64,000 bases of DNA from Melieria omissa (Eukaryota; Arthropoda; Insecta; Diptera; Ulidiidae). Below, one piece after another: positions 22,136 through 33,094 of the stretch. The stretch's first letter is position 1. Every line of letters begins with the position of its first letter. The notes beneath the pieces were generated by a model. The model worked only from the letters and a program-made list of their open reading frames with translations. It did not search any database and was not told the origin of the DNA. Where the stretch lies: the NCBI GenBank assembly GCA_963971225.1, contig OZ020267.1, positions 66,058,577-66,122,576 of the forward strand, read 5' to 3'. The translations under genes and the position numbers were made by a program.

Positions 22136-25103
22136 ACATATTGCACACGCACTACAAAAGTGACACAACTCAAAATTTTTCATTTTCGGTTTTATGTGTT
22201 AATACTGTGCACAATGCATAAATCTACCAATCAGCAAAAGCTCAGTATATTTTGTTGTTGTTAACTGTTGCAAAAACACAGTTAGGTCTCTCTTCATGTC
22301 AGAAGTTTGATGCTATTTGATTGCTGCAGCTCAATGCAAAAGAGTCCTAACTCAAATTGTGTCACTTTTGAAGAAATAAATTTTTGTTAAAGTTAATTTT
22401 AAGCAAAATTCAGACAATTTTTGTATATATTTTTAATTATTAAAATTAACTATGAATTTTCAAAATTTTTCTTTCAACTTTTTAACTGTCATTTTTAATT
22501 ATTAAGGGGGTCGTCTACGTAACGGCCCGATTTTCGAGCCTTTTTTTCAAAATTTATTACGAAAGAACGAAGAAAGATATTCACTCACTTTTTTAGTTTT
22601 TTGTTTATTTAATCGTAATCTTTCAAGTGGCAAGATCATAAAAATTATATTTCTACATATTCGTGTGCGGGATGACCTTGAACCTGCCCTCATCAGAATT
22701 TGTATATCAATTTCCATGCACGATTTTGGCCAAACACGTAACCTACAAAAAAAATGAAACTAATCTACAAATGATATTACATCAGCTATGCTTAGACACG
22801 AGCTTTTTGTCAAATTCAAAAATCTCTCGAAATGGTGGACATTTTGAAAAAAAAAAAGTTATTTTTCCCCTTTTTTCAAATGTTTATTGCCTGTTATAAT
22901 AAAAAAAAAAAACAATATTTTGTCAAAATAATAAAATTTTGTGTCTAATCATAGCAACATGTTTTCTGAGCAAATAAAAAAAAAATCGAATCGATGCGTG
23001 TAACACTTTTCTCAAAATCGTGCAAGTTTGAAAAATATGACTTTCGGGAAAACGCGTGGAAACACCGTGAGCGAGCGTGCTCAATGCTCTACAGCTCAAT
23101 AACCGTGAAGAGTTTACCAAATCCTTTGGATATAACATTCCTCACGTCTTCCAAATGAAAATTATGTAAAAAAAAAAACATTTTGTAAAACTTTGTACGT
23201 AGACGACCCCCTTAAATTCAGAAAAAGTGGCATACCTTGAAATGGTTCCCATCAAAACAATCACAACTCAAAGTTTTGGATTTTCTAGTGTAAAATAAAA
23301 AAAAAATTCTCGCAATTTATCATAAAGCATAATCTGTAAGGATTTTCTATTGAACGGTCTATTCGTTATTTGAAAAAAATGTTGATTTAGCTCAAAAACA
23401 GTTTTTTGCGTTTCCTGAAAAATCAAAAATTTTGAGTTGTGTCACTTTTTTGTTTTTTGTTTATTTAATCGTAATCTTTCAAGTGGCAAGATCATAAAAA
23501 TTATATTTCTACATATTCGTGTGCGGGATGACCTTGAACCTGCCCTCATCAGAATTTGTATATCAATTTCCCTGCACGATTTTGGCCAAACACGTAACCT
23601 ACAACAAAAAATGAAACTAATCTACAAATGATATTACATCAGCTATGCTTAGACACGAGCTTTTTGTCAAATTCAAAAATCTCTCGAAATGGTGGACATT
23701 TTGAAAAAAAAAAGTTATTTTTCCCCTTTTTTTCAAATGTTATAATAAAAAAAAACAATATTTTGTCAAAATAATAAAATTTTGTGTCTAATCATAGCAA
23801 CATGTTTTCTGAGCAAATAAAAAAAAAATCGAATCGATGCGTGTAACACTTTTCTCAAAATCGTGCAAGTTAGAAAAATATGACTTTCGGGAAAACGCGT
23901 GGAAACACCGTGAGCGAGCGTGCTCAATGCTCTACAGCTCAATAACCGTGAAGAGTTTACCAAATCCTTTGGATATAACATTCCTCACGTCTTCCAAATG
24001 AAAATTATGTAAAAAAAAAAACATTTTGTAAAACTTTGTACGTAGACGACCCCTTAAATTCAGAAAAAGTGGCATAACTTGAAATGGTTCCCATCAAAAC
24101 AATCACAACTCAAAATGTTGGATTTTCTAGTGTAAAATAAAAAAAAAAATTCTCGCAATTTATCATAAAGCATAATCTGTAAGGATTTTCTATTGAACGG
24201 TCTATTCGTTATTTGAAAAAAATGTTGATTTAGCTCAAAAACAGTTTTTTGCGTTTCCTGAAAAATCAAAAATTTTGAGTTGTCACTTTTTTGTTTTTTG
24301 TTTATTTAATCGTAATCTTTCAAGTGGCAAGATCATAAAAATTATATTTCTACATATTCGTGTGCGGGATGACCTTGAACCTGCCCTCATCAGAATTTGT
24401 ATATCAATTTCCCTGCACGATTTTGGCCAAACACGTAACCTACAACAAAAAATTAAACTAATCTACAAATGATATAACATCAGCTATGCTTAGACACGAG
24501 CTTTTTGTCAAATTCAAAAATCTCTCGAAATGGTGGACATTTTGAAAAAACAATTTTATTTTTCCCCTTTTTTTCAAATGTTTATTGCCTGTTATAATAA
24601 AAAAAAACAATATTTTGTCAAAAGCTCGTGTCTGATCATAGCAACATGTTTTCTGAGCAAATAAAAAAAAATCGAATCGATGCGTGTAACACTTTTCTCA
24701 AAATCGTGCAAGTTAGAAAAATATGACTTTCGGGAAAACGCGTGGAGACACCGTGAGCGAGCGTGCTCAATGCTCTACAGCTCAATAACCGTGAAGAGTT
24801 TACCCAAATCCTTTGGATATAACATTCCTCATGTCTTCCAAATGAAAATTATGTAAAAAAAAAAACATTTTAATTTAATTTAATTCAAAACAATCACAAC
24901 TCAAAATGTTGGATTTTCTAGTGTAAAATAAAAAAAAAAATTCTCGCAATTTATCATAAAGCATAATCTGTAAGGATTTTCTATTGAACGGTCTATTCGT
25001 TATTTGAAAAAAATGTTGATTTAGCTCAAAAACAGTTTTTTGCGTTTCCTGAAAAATCAAAAATTTTGAGTTGTGTCACTTTTGTTGTGCGTGTGCGATA
25101 TGT
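22136..25103. repeat. Composite array of nested MITEs A and B
   Basis: The outer element A has inverted ends ACATATTGCACACGCAC…GTGACACAACTCAAAATTTTT at about 22136 and 25103. A TTAA-flanked element B (22506-23211) is inserted in it. The right half of A and the body of B are then repeated: A-right (about 23212-23450), B-body (about 23450-24053), A-right (about 24054-24295), B-body (about 24296-24880), A-right to 25103. Homologous points at 22601, 23457 and 24298 give periods of 856 and 841 bp. An uninterrupted A copy is at 28890-29701. Confidence 0.85.
22506..23211. mobile_element. TTAA-flanked MITE B, 706 bp
   Basis: Ends GGGGGTCGTCTACGTA and TACGTAGACGACCCCC, flanked by TTAA (22502-22505, 23212-23215). 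Only this first unit has the left end; later units retain the right end only (about 24038-24053). Non-coding. The 78-codon and shorter frames in it recur simply because the array is duplicated. Confidence 0.85.
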
Positions 25104-25665
25104 GGAGCAGCACTTGAAGAGTTGTGCATTTCAATTATGCAAACATTCCGAGCTTTAAGTGTGCTTGAACGTGTTGAATGAAATGTTGAAATGTTGTGGA
25201 CAGCTTACAGAATCACACAAATTATGTACTTATGGACCGGAAATGCGTCCTCCCCCTATTGGGGCCACTGTGTCTGCCTCGTCTGATTCAGTCAATGTAG
25301 CAGTCAGTTTTGACTAGTCGAAGTCTTTAAAAGTTGTTACAAGGTGTGTTGATGTTTAATCCAACATTTTTATTGCAAACACTGTCACATCTCAGTCATC
25401 AATACACAAAGTACAAATCCTGAGCCATTCATAAATTGCCAACTGCAACGTGCTAAAAAGTCACTAGATAGATAAAAGCTCTAATAAAAACGCCAGCCAT
25501 TGCAATGCAATGCCACCATAAATCATAATTACGCTGATAAAACAACGACCACACATGTTAGCAGCGTTTAACCCACAACAGTTTCATGTGTACCCCCAGT
25601 TCTGTGAGCAACCGTCGATTGCAAACAAAAAACTATGTAAATTTCTAACATTGGAATCAACTTAC
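25104..25665. other. pumilio intron sequence next to exon
   Basis: No gene seen. On the minus strand the donor GTAAGTTG of the preceding pumilio exon occupies its right edge. Confidence 0.6.
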
Positions 25666-26493
25666 CGCTGCAGCGTTGCGATTGGCGGCGGCGGCCGCGG
25701 CGGCAGCATTGTTCATGTACTGATTCTGCGGCATTATGCCCATTGTGGCAGCTGTCGGTGGCTGGCCGCCAAAGTAGACCAACTCGCTGGGGCCGGGCTG
25801 GCCGGGCGGACCCGGTGGTCCCGGCGGCTTGGGCACACCGTTCATACCGACGCCCGGATGCACGCCCGGATGATCGTAGATGTTGCAGTTGCCCTGTATG
25901 GTTCCCGGCAGCTGCATGTGCGGCTGCATGCTGGCCGCAATGGCGGCTGCAGCCGCAGCGGCAGCCGGATTGTTTATTGCATGATTTAGTAGATTCGAGT
26001 TGAACGGCTGATGCGACTGCATCTGCGATGGATGCGGCGGTCCGTGCTGCTGTTGTTGTTGCTGCGAGTGTGACAGCTGCTGATTGTGCTGCTGTTGTTG
26101 CTGCTGTTGCTGTTGCTGCTGCTGCACCTGTTGCTGTTGCTGGTGAGCCGGATGCGGCGGCTGCTGTTGCTGCTGCTGCTGTTGTTGTTGCTGCTGATGC
26201 TGCTGCTGTGCGGCGACTGCCTGCGACATCATGTGATTATGTTTGGCCACAGCGGCTGCCTGCTGCATTGCGGCCATGCCCACGGCAGCGGCCGAGCTGC
26301 CAACGCCCACACCTACGCCCATCTGTGAAGGTCCGCCCATTGAGGGATGCAAGCCGCCATTGGTGCCCAGGCTGCCAATACCCGCGCCCATGCCAATGGG
26401 ACCGATGGTGCCTGGGCCGCTGCCAGGCGGACCACCGGGAGCGGCATTACCGGAATTCATTGGTGGCGGATTGTACTTCCATTTATCGGGATT
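25666..26493 (-). CDS. pum: pumilio coding exon, second in window
   Basis: Pumilio is a cytoplasmic RNA-binding translational repressor acting with Nanos and Brat on mRNAs such as hunchback. This 828-bp exon is preceded by CTTTTAG and followed by GTAAGTTG, and encodes 276 residues in phase 0 at both ends. It begins NPDKWKYNPPPMNSGNAAPG, which I recognise from Drosophila Pumilio, continues through MAAMQQAAAVAKHNHM, three glutamine/histidine tracts, YDHPG…GMNG, and ends QYMNNAAAA…NRNAAA. This is the disordered N-terminal repressor part, not the RNA-binding domain. The PUF repeats and the rest of the protein must lie left of the window, since no further pumilio exon is visible in the 25.6 kb downstream. 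The G+C-rich CAG/CAA and GCN runs generate long shadow frames on the other strand. Confidence 0.93.
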
Positions 26494-26635
26494 CTAAAAG
26501 GTAAGGAAAAAAAACCAGTTACACTTTTTGTACAAAAATATGAAAAATTTTAAATAAATAAAATTAAATAGTTACTACAGAAAATGCAATAAAAAGATTA
26601 CTGAAAATTACGTCTAACTTCAATACTTAATTCTA

Positions 26636-27553
26636 CAGGGGTTTCCAACAAGAGGTGTTATTTTGGTATTCAAAGAAAAATGTCATTTTTGAGATAAATG
26701 ATCGGATGTTTATTTCATAATAAAGAGGAAGATATGCCGTTAATAATGAAAAATAACATCAGCCAAATGGCCACCACGACCACGCTTACAGGACCATATC
26801 CTTTTCATGAAATTTTACATAACCAAATCGCAAAGTGGCTGCCCTATGTCCTCGATAGCTTCACGAATTCAATCTTTGAGGTCTTGAATCGACGCTGGGC
26901 TGTTGCCGTACACCTTATCTTTCACGTCGCCCCAAAGGAAAAAGTCGCAAGATGTTAAATCACAAGATCCAATGTGGCCAATTGTGATCACCTCTTCCAG
27001 AGATAACACCCAGAGGACCCAATCAGCAAAGACACGACGTTGTTGATGATCGGTCGACTTGAGTTCTTGTGTTAACTGAACTTTATAAGCCTTAAGACCC
27101 AAGTCTTTATGCAAAATACGGTGTAATGACGTTTTTGGAATGCCCAATTCCAAAGAACGACGAGGAATCGACAAACCTGGGTTTTCTTCAACACTTTGGG
27201 CTACAGCAGCAATATTCTCAGTTGTTCTTGAGCGACGTGCACGGGTTTTATTCTTCATATCACTAACTTGTCCCAACAGCTCGAATTTTTCCACCAATTT
27301 CTGTATTGTGGTCCGACAAGGTGCTTCACGACGGCCAAAAAAATGCTTTAGTTTTGCGAACTGTGACTGCAAGATTTTCACCATTTTTGTAGTGAATTTT
27401 AATAATTTCAAGGCGTTGTTGAAGAGTGTGTCGTTCCATTTTTAGTAATGGCGTAGTTTCTACTTGTCAACTGTCAAAGAATAAAAGCTTCAAAAGTGAC
27501 AGCTACCGAAATACCGGGTGATTCAAAATAACACCTCTTGTTGGAAAACCCTA
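26636..27553 (-). mobile_element. Internally deleted Tc1/mariner-type element, 918 bp
   Basis: Inverted ends of about 28 bp (CAGGGGTTTCCAACAAGAGG at left; complement of TAGGGTTTTCCAACAAGAGG at right) with TA outside each. It lies in the pumilio intron with its transposase frame in the same direction as the gene. The element is too short for a full transposase. Confidence 0.88.
26869..27439 (-). pseudogene. Tc1/mariner-type transposase remnant, three lesions
   Basis: The start at 27439 reads MERHTLQQRLEIIK. A run of seven T (minus strand, about 27338-27344) is one too long and shifts the frame. The frame then shows the second DNA-binding segment (ENIAAVAQSVEENPGLS, RRSLELGIPKTSLHRIL) up to FADWVL, jumps over the middle of the catalytic domain, and resumes at LTSCDFFLWGDVKDKVYG, which holds the last catalytic aspartate. 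A TGA at 26869-26871 then replaces what is normally an arginine codon. It is unambiguously dead. Confidence 0.88.
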
Positions 27554-28889
27554 TACATCAATTATGTATATCAGCAATTGCCGATAGTTGACGCGTCCCG
27601 CTCCCAAAAGTCAACGCGTCGAATGTACAACAACTCTCAAAGGTGGCCATTTGTTTGTGATCAGTCTTCCTGGTTGTCTGCCAAAAAAAAATTCAACAAT
27701 GTTTGGCTCTCTGCTGCGACGACAACAACGCTACCCAGACAGCATGGCAGACGCAAACAGTGTGAGACAGACGGTCAGACAGACAGACAGACACAAAAAT
27801 TGCCTAGTAATGGCGACAACTTCGCTTTGCCAGCCACACAATTACTCCCATTAAAAGTTTCGCCAGCAACCCCAAACGTTGTCCTCGCAAAAGGGGCCAC
27901 TGGGGGGAAATTCACTTTCGTTTGATGCCTTCAACACATCGGCACATGCAAAGGAATAAAATGTGCGTGGCGAAAAGGGTACAATGGAGGATGTAAACAA
28001 GCAGCAGCCGGGTCATTCAAACTAAAAATATCAACTTCAGTGTCGCCAGCCTGGACTGCAGGGCGGCGCTATTGACAAACCCATTTGCCACTGGCTGCTG
28101 GGCTTTGCCAAGAATGTGTGCTTGTTGTTGGTGCCTTGCAGTTGTTTTAGCTTACTTGCGTTTGGATGCTCGAAGCAGAAAAAGTTTGGCAGTGCCAGGG
28201 CCAAAGTTCAAGACAGAAGGTGTGGAAAATTAACTACAATTATAAATCGATATAACAAACATAAATGCCCAAAGCACCAAATGTCGTCTTGTTTACATGA
28301 AAAGAAGCCATTTAATTATGAATCGTTAGAAGTGTGAAGGAAAATGTTGAAAATCAAATTGAAATTTTTTAGTTTTTGAATGAATGTTTAACTAGTTTTG
28401 TTTGAATTGTATTTTTGTCTATAATTTTTTGAAATTTTTTTAGTTTTATTTGCGCATCACACACAGCGCAATGTGCTGCAAATTAACGAAATCCATTTGA
28501 TCTGCCCTCGCTAACTCCATCCGTTCCTGCATCAAGTACAGACTTGAGTGGCGTCATAAATCTGTACGCTGCATTAGCGTCGACTACGACAATTTCACGG
28601 CGAAATGTGTATTTTGCTCCGCGTTTACTGTGCTACAGTTTTCCGACATGCAACTGAAGCAAACAAAACTTTCAATCAAGAGAAAAACTAAAAACGCACC
28701 CAAACAAGGCAACTCATTTGGCGTCATTGTGTCGTCGCTGTCGCCATGGTCGGAACAACCAACCAGCAACAACACCACCGGGCGACAGGTTAAATATTTT
28801 CCTAATTCGTTGCTGCTCCGCCGCCATTAAGCCTGGGCCTCCTACTGCGGCTGCTGCCGGTCCGACACGGCTGACTGCTCAGCGCAGCA

Positions 28890-29701
28890 TATATCGCACA
28901 CGCACAACAAAAGTGACACAACTCAAAATTTTTGATTTTGCAGGAAACGCAAAAAACTGTTTTTGAGCTAAATAAGCATTTTTTTTTAAATAACGTATAG
29001 TCCGTTCAGTAGAAAATCCTTACAGATTATGCTTTATGATAAGTTGCAAGCATTTTTTTTTAATTTTACATTAGAAAATCCAAAATTTTGAGTTGTGACT
29101 GTTTTGATGATATTTTAATGCAATAATTACCGAATTATTTCGAGTTATGGCACTTTTTCTGAATTTAATAATTATAAATGGCAGCTAAAAAGTTGAAAGA
29201 AAAATTTTGAAAATTCATAATTAATTTTAATAATTAAAAATATATACAAACATTGTCTGAATTTTGCTTAAAATTAACTTCCGAACTTCAATAACTACCG
29301 AATTTTTTCGAGTTATGGCACTTTTTCTGAATTTAATAATTATAAATGGCAGCTAAAAAGTTGAAAGAAAAATTTTGAAAATTCATAATTAATTTTAATC
29401 ATTAAAAATATATACAAACATTGTCAGAATTTTGCTTAAAATTAACTTTAACAAAAACGTATTTCGTCAAAAGTGACACAATTTGAGTTAGGACTCTTTT
29501 GCATTGAGCTGCAGCAATCAAATAGCATCAAAGTTCTGACATGAAAAGAGACCTAACTATATTTTTGTAATAGTTAACAACAACACAATATACTGAGCTT
29601 TTGCTGATTGGTAGATTTATGCATTGTGCACAGTATTAACACATAAAACCGAAAATGAAAAATTTTGAGTTGTGTCACTTTTGTAGTGCGTGTGCGATAT
29701 G
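28890..29701. mobile_element. MITE A, copy without nested B, about 812 bp
   Basis: Inverted ends ATATCGCACACGCACAAC and complement, each followed inward by AAAAGTGACACAACTCAAAA. Orientation is opposite to the left arm of the 22136-25103 copy. Inside, a 168-bp segment is duplicated in tandem (starts at 29129 and 29297). It has no coding frame. I could not define a target duplication. Confidence 0.8.
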
Positions 29702-30810
29702 TACTTATGAATGTATGAAATTCCGCTCAGCATCTTCATTAGCTCTGACGGCAACTACGACGGCCACCCCAGCAGTCAGTCATCCCTGCCAGTAAATGTG
29801 CGAAAGCCGGGCATGAAGATGGGCGCAACGGGCGATAAAATGCAAAATACAACAAGTGAGCGCGGCGTGCTAAAGTTCACGTTTCGCTTTTAGATTCTCT
29901 AACTCTCTCTCTTTTGCTATCTGACGGTTTCGTTTTCATTCTACAATTTTGCTGTCATATCCATGTTGCTCGCTATTTCATTTTGCTTCTATGTTGCGTG
30001 CGTTTTTCTGGCAAAATTCCAGCCGTTGCAAAATTTTATGAAAATCTCGCACTCACTTCGGCGACACGCGTATTTTGTGCAAAAACATCACGGCGCACAA
30101 ATGTATTTTGTGAATTGTGAGCATTTGCCGCCTAATCGGTGTCAAACTATCACCCAACAAACCATAATCACGCGTTCGGTTAATGACGGAAATTGCTCAC
30201 ACGATGCGTTGGTGTTGCTCATTACCGGCGAGTGGACGCGAACGTGGATCCCACATACGATCTACACAGACAATGGAGATGATGTGATGATGTGAAGTAA
30301 AAATAAGGAACACTATTTTTAACCAATCATGCATTGGTTCTATGCAACTAAGTTTATTTATGGGGAGAGACTTTTATTTTCCAAAACCGGTTCGGAGAAC
30401 ATGACATGGATGGAAATTAACTGCAGGCTCTATAAGCAATCACAGAAACTAGTCAGAAACGGTGTTCTACAGCAAAACCCCCAATAAGTCTTACTGGACT
30501 TATTTAGGCCAGTGTTGGCCAAACCTATCAGATCACATGTACTCAAGATTTCAATACAAAATACATTAAGAAAGATGTGTTGCAGTATAGACCTCATCTC
30601 CTATCGGTAAACTAATCTGAATATTGCAGATATATGGTTTATTGCAGATCAAGGAATGGCTTTACGTATCGTTGGCAATAAATTGCCGCATCTTTATAGC
30701 CATAAACCTTGTTGTTACTTTATCGTACTTGCACCACATATTGTTATTATTATTAATCTATGTCCTGCTTTTTAGTTCTATGTACTAAATATATATAAAG
30801 TCATACTTAC

Positions 30811-31029
30811 ATCGATCGTGTGCTCATCGCCGCAGGCCCAGCGCTTTTGCGCAAAATGCGCCGCATACTCGGCCGCGGCAGCCTCGGCCGCAGCCTGATG
30901 CATCGAGCTGCCGGGCGCTCCAGGCGATGGACGCTGGAACACATAGCCGACGGCTGCCTCCTCCTGAACGCGCGGCATACTTTGATCACCACGCCCATTC
31001 CGGTCGTCATTGCCGCCCAATAACTTCAT
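30811..31029 (-). CDS. pum: pumilio first coding exon in window, with start codon
   Basis: From the ATG at 31029 to the donor GTAAGTATG this encodes 73 residues, phase 0. It starts MKLLGGNDDRNGRG, contains GYVFQRPSPG and the AEYAAHFAQKRWACG segment, and ends GDEHTID, joining NPDKW of the next exon. Each of these words has a close counterpart at the start of Drosophila Pumilio, which begins MKFLGGNDDRNGRG, so I choose this ATG. No other ATG occurs in the same frame between it and the upstream stop at 31378-31380. The exon may extend upstream as untranslated or extended coding sequence. Confidence 0.93.
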
Positions 31030-31104
31030 GTGTTGTTGTTGTTGTTGCGACTGCGTCTGTAGCGGTGGCGTCAGCAAGAAGTTGTGCTGCTGTTGTTGTT
31101 GCGC

Positions 31105-31140
<36 letters not shown>

Positions 31141-31377
31141 ATGCGGTGGCTGAGACTGCGCCTGATGATAGCTGAAGGGCGTGTGATGATGATGGTGTTG
31201 GTGGAGCTGCTGCTGCTGCTGGGGGTGCTGATGTTGATGCTGCGGCTGGTGCTGGTGCTGGTAGTGCGGATGGTGGTGCTGGTGGTGCGGCGACAGCGAC
31301 GGAGGCGCAACCGTGGATATGGAAATCGTCGGCGTTGGTAACAGCTCTATTTTGACGGCTTTTATGTACACGGGGTG
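31030..31377 (-). other. In-frame open Q/H-rich leader before pumilio ATG
   Basis: 116 codons directly upstream of the pumilio ATG stay open in its frame, back to a TAG at 31378-31380. The conceptual product has no methionine; it is histidine- and glutamine-rich, with VKIELLPTPT near its start. A possible splice acceptor, AACTAATTCGCTTGGTAG, ends at 31378, so this may be the start of an internal exon. The simplest alternative is a CAG-rich 5' untranslated region. Confidence 0.5.
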
Positions 31378-31380
31378 CTA

Positions 31381-32150
31381 CCAAGCGAATTAGTTGCGCG
31401 TGCGTAACGTGACGCGCGTTCGCTTTTTCGACGTTTCGAGGGCCCCGAACTCTAATTCACACTGTCAACGCAGCGCGACGACTCGAAGGCGCGACGAATT
31501 TCTTCCCCCCAAAAAAACGAGGAGCAGAGACGATTTTAACTGCGTCGCGATTTCGTTGCACGCACGGAAACAACCACAAAACACCAGACGCCGACTTTCA
31601 GATAGAGCACAGAAATTGCATGCAAGTTACACCACGGGTTCACTTTTGACTATTTACTATTTTCTCTCTTTTATTTTAATATTATTTTGTGAATGCTTTT
31701 AACTGGCGCTTTGTGGTTCACTTTTGACTTTTCGATTTGATTGCTGCGGCGGATGTGCGGAACTTGCGGTATGAGTGTTTGTGTATGTGTGTGAATTCGA
31801 GAAGCTGCTTAAATTTGCGGCGATACTGAGATTTATTCGATTCGATTTGGTCACTTTGACTTTTCATTCAAATTACATTCGTTTTAAAACAACTATTTTA
31901 CACAAACATTCAGCATAGGAGATGACGGAGATAGAAATGGCAAAAGAGAGCGATATTCTTATGAACTGCGGTTTACAACAAATTTTTACACATATGTATA
32001 TTTCATATTTTTACAAGCAAAGTATCATATTTTTTACAACTGACACTTTTTACAGCTGACTGATGGTTGAATTTACACTGAAACGAAAAGAAATTTGAAG
32101 CATTTTGTAGTGATAGGTTTTTAAAAAATATTTTATCAAATGTAAATATA
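31381..32150. other. pumilio upstream region; no gene seen
   Basis: No supported gene, promoter motif or repeat. The DNA is moderately GC-rich to about 31600, then AT-rich. Confidence 0.4.
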
Positions 32151-32158
32151 CTGTAGAA

Positions 32159-32335
32159 CAGGGGCGGATTCAGCAAAATATTTCGGAGGAAGGGGGATTT
32201 CAAAAAGTAATTCTTTAATATTTATAAAATGCCAACAAAATTCCTTTCAATTTGAATGTAGTTTTAAAATCGTTCCTAATATTTCGGAGGGTGGGGTTTC
32301 AACCCCCAGCCCCACCCCTGCTGAATCCGCCACTG
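32159..32335. mobile_element. hAT-type MITE, 177 bp, nested
   Basis: Ends CAGGGGCGGATTCAGC and GCTGAATCCGCCACTG are inverted repeats. A perfect 8-bp duplication, CTGTAGAA, flanks it (32151-32158, 32336-32343). Confidence 0.85.
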
Positions 32336-32695
32336 CTGTAGAATCTCGATAATTCGGAACCCAATTCATTTCTATTGTTGACTCTGTAATCCGAACACCA
32401 CATATTTTAAGTGTTCACCTCAAAAATACGGAAACTAAGTTTTGTCTGATCTTTGTGCGGGGAGTTCCCGTTTTCTATTTAAATATATGCTTTCATAAAA
32501 ACAAGGAATTCGATTCGAACAACGCAAAGCTTTCTCTTTCGGTCGTATAATGCATAGAATTAACAAACAAGAATTTGTAATTTTCTAGTTCAGGTATGAA
32601 ACAGAAGGTTGAATAAAATCAAGTATTAATTATAAAAAATTATTCTATGTAAACTACATCAAATATACATTAAGAATGGCACCTATAGTTAAGAA

Positions 32696-33094
32696 GGCCG
32701 GCCTCGATAGCTCAGCGGGTAGCGCGCTGTCTTCTCATACCGAGCGCCCCGTGTTCGATTCCTGGTTTCGGCTGGAAAAAACACTCATCTACTTCTATCG
32801 CTATCCACATGAAGGGAATGCGAATTACAAGAATCGCACAAGTGCGCTCTTGGCAGGCAATGGCAGAACCTCCAAGTGTGAAAGAAAAACTGCCAATCAC
32901 CGTTCGGAATCGGCGTTAAGCTGTAGGTCGCCTCCCTTTCCCATCCGTTTGAAATGTGTGTTGTATCACATGTTGAAAAAAACAGTGTTGCATATGCATT
33001 TTAAACGGGTGGAATCTGTGGTATCACAACAGGCCCTTTAAGAGGCCTAAGTGTGTCTCATACAGAGGCAGCCACCGCAACCTAGCCTAACCGA
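32696..33094 (+). mobile_element. tRNA-derived SINE, 399 bp, with 15-bp target duplication
   Basis: A perfect direct duplication ACCTATAGTTAAGAA flanks it at 32681-32695 and 33095-33109. The 5' part (about 32700-32775) is tRNA-like: an A box TAGCTCAGCGGG and a B box GTTCGATTCC at the right spacing for an internal RNA polymerase III promoter. A unique body of about 250 bp follows and the 3' end is CAACCTAGCCTAACCGA, not poly(A). Such elements are copied by a LINE reverse transcriptase in trans. The 121-codon frame that covers it is not a gene. Confidence 0.92.

Larger units (their letters stand above)
26494..30810 (-). other. pum: pumilio intron, 4.3 kb, with two transposons
   Basis: The intron begins with donor GTAAGTATG at 30810 and ends at CTTTTAG at 26494; both flanking exons are in phase 0. 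It holds a deleted Tc1/mariner copy (26636-27553) and a copy of MITE A (28890-29701). The remainder has no recognised feature. Confidence 0.85.

Noticed and set aside
22663..24472. Repeated 60-78-codon frames
   Set aside because: They recur because the MITE array is duplicated; they are not conserved as proteins between units with indels.
22136..25103. CRISPR-like array
   Set aside because: Eukaryotic DNA, units near 850 bp, no short repeat-spacer pattern.
25666..26493. Ssdp (single-stranded DNA-binding protein) exon
   Set aside because: The GPPG-rich start suggested it, but NPDKWKYNPP and the join to the AEYAAHFAQK exon are pumilio features, and the Ssdp N-terminal words are absent.
26028..26504. 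Plus-strand frames over the pumilio exon (Ala- and Leu-rich)
   Set aside because: They are antisense readings of CAG and GCN codon tracts.
31007..31384. Alternative minus-strand Ala-rich and Ser-rich frames over the pumilio start
   Set aside because: Shadow frames of the CAG/CAC repeats; no continuation into conserved exons.
32700..32775. Functional tRNA gene
   Set aside because: A and B boxes are present, but the anticodon arm does not pair well and the sequence continues into a SINE body with a target duplication around the whole.
32676..33041. 121-codon plus-strand frame
   Set aside because: Lies within the SINE and its flank.
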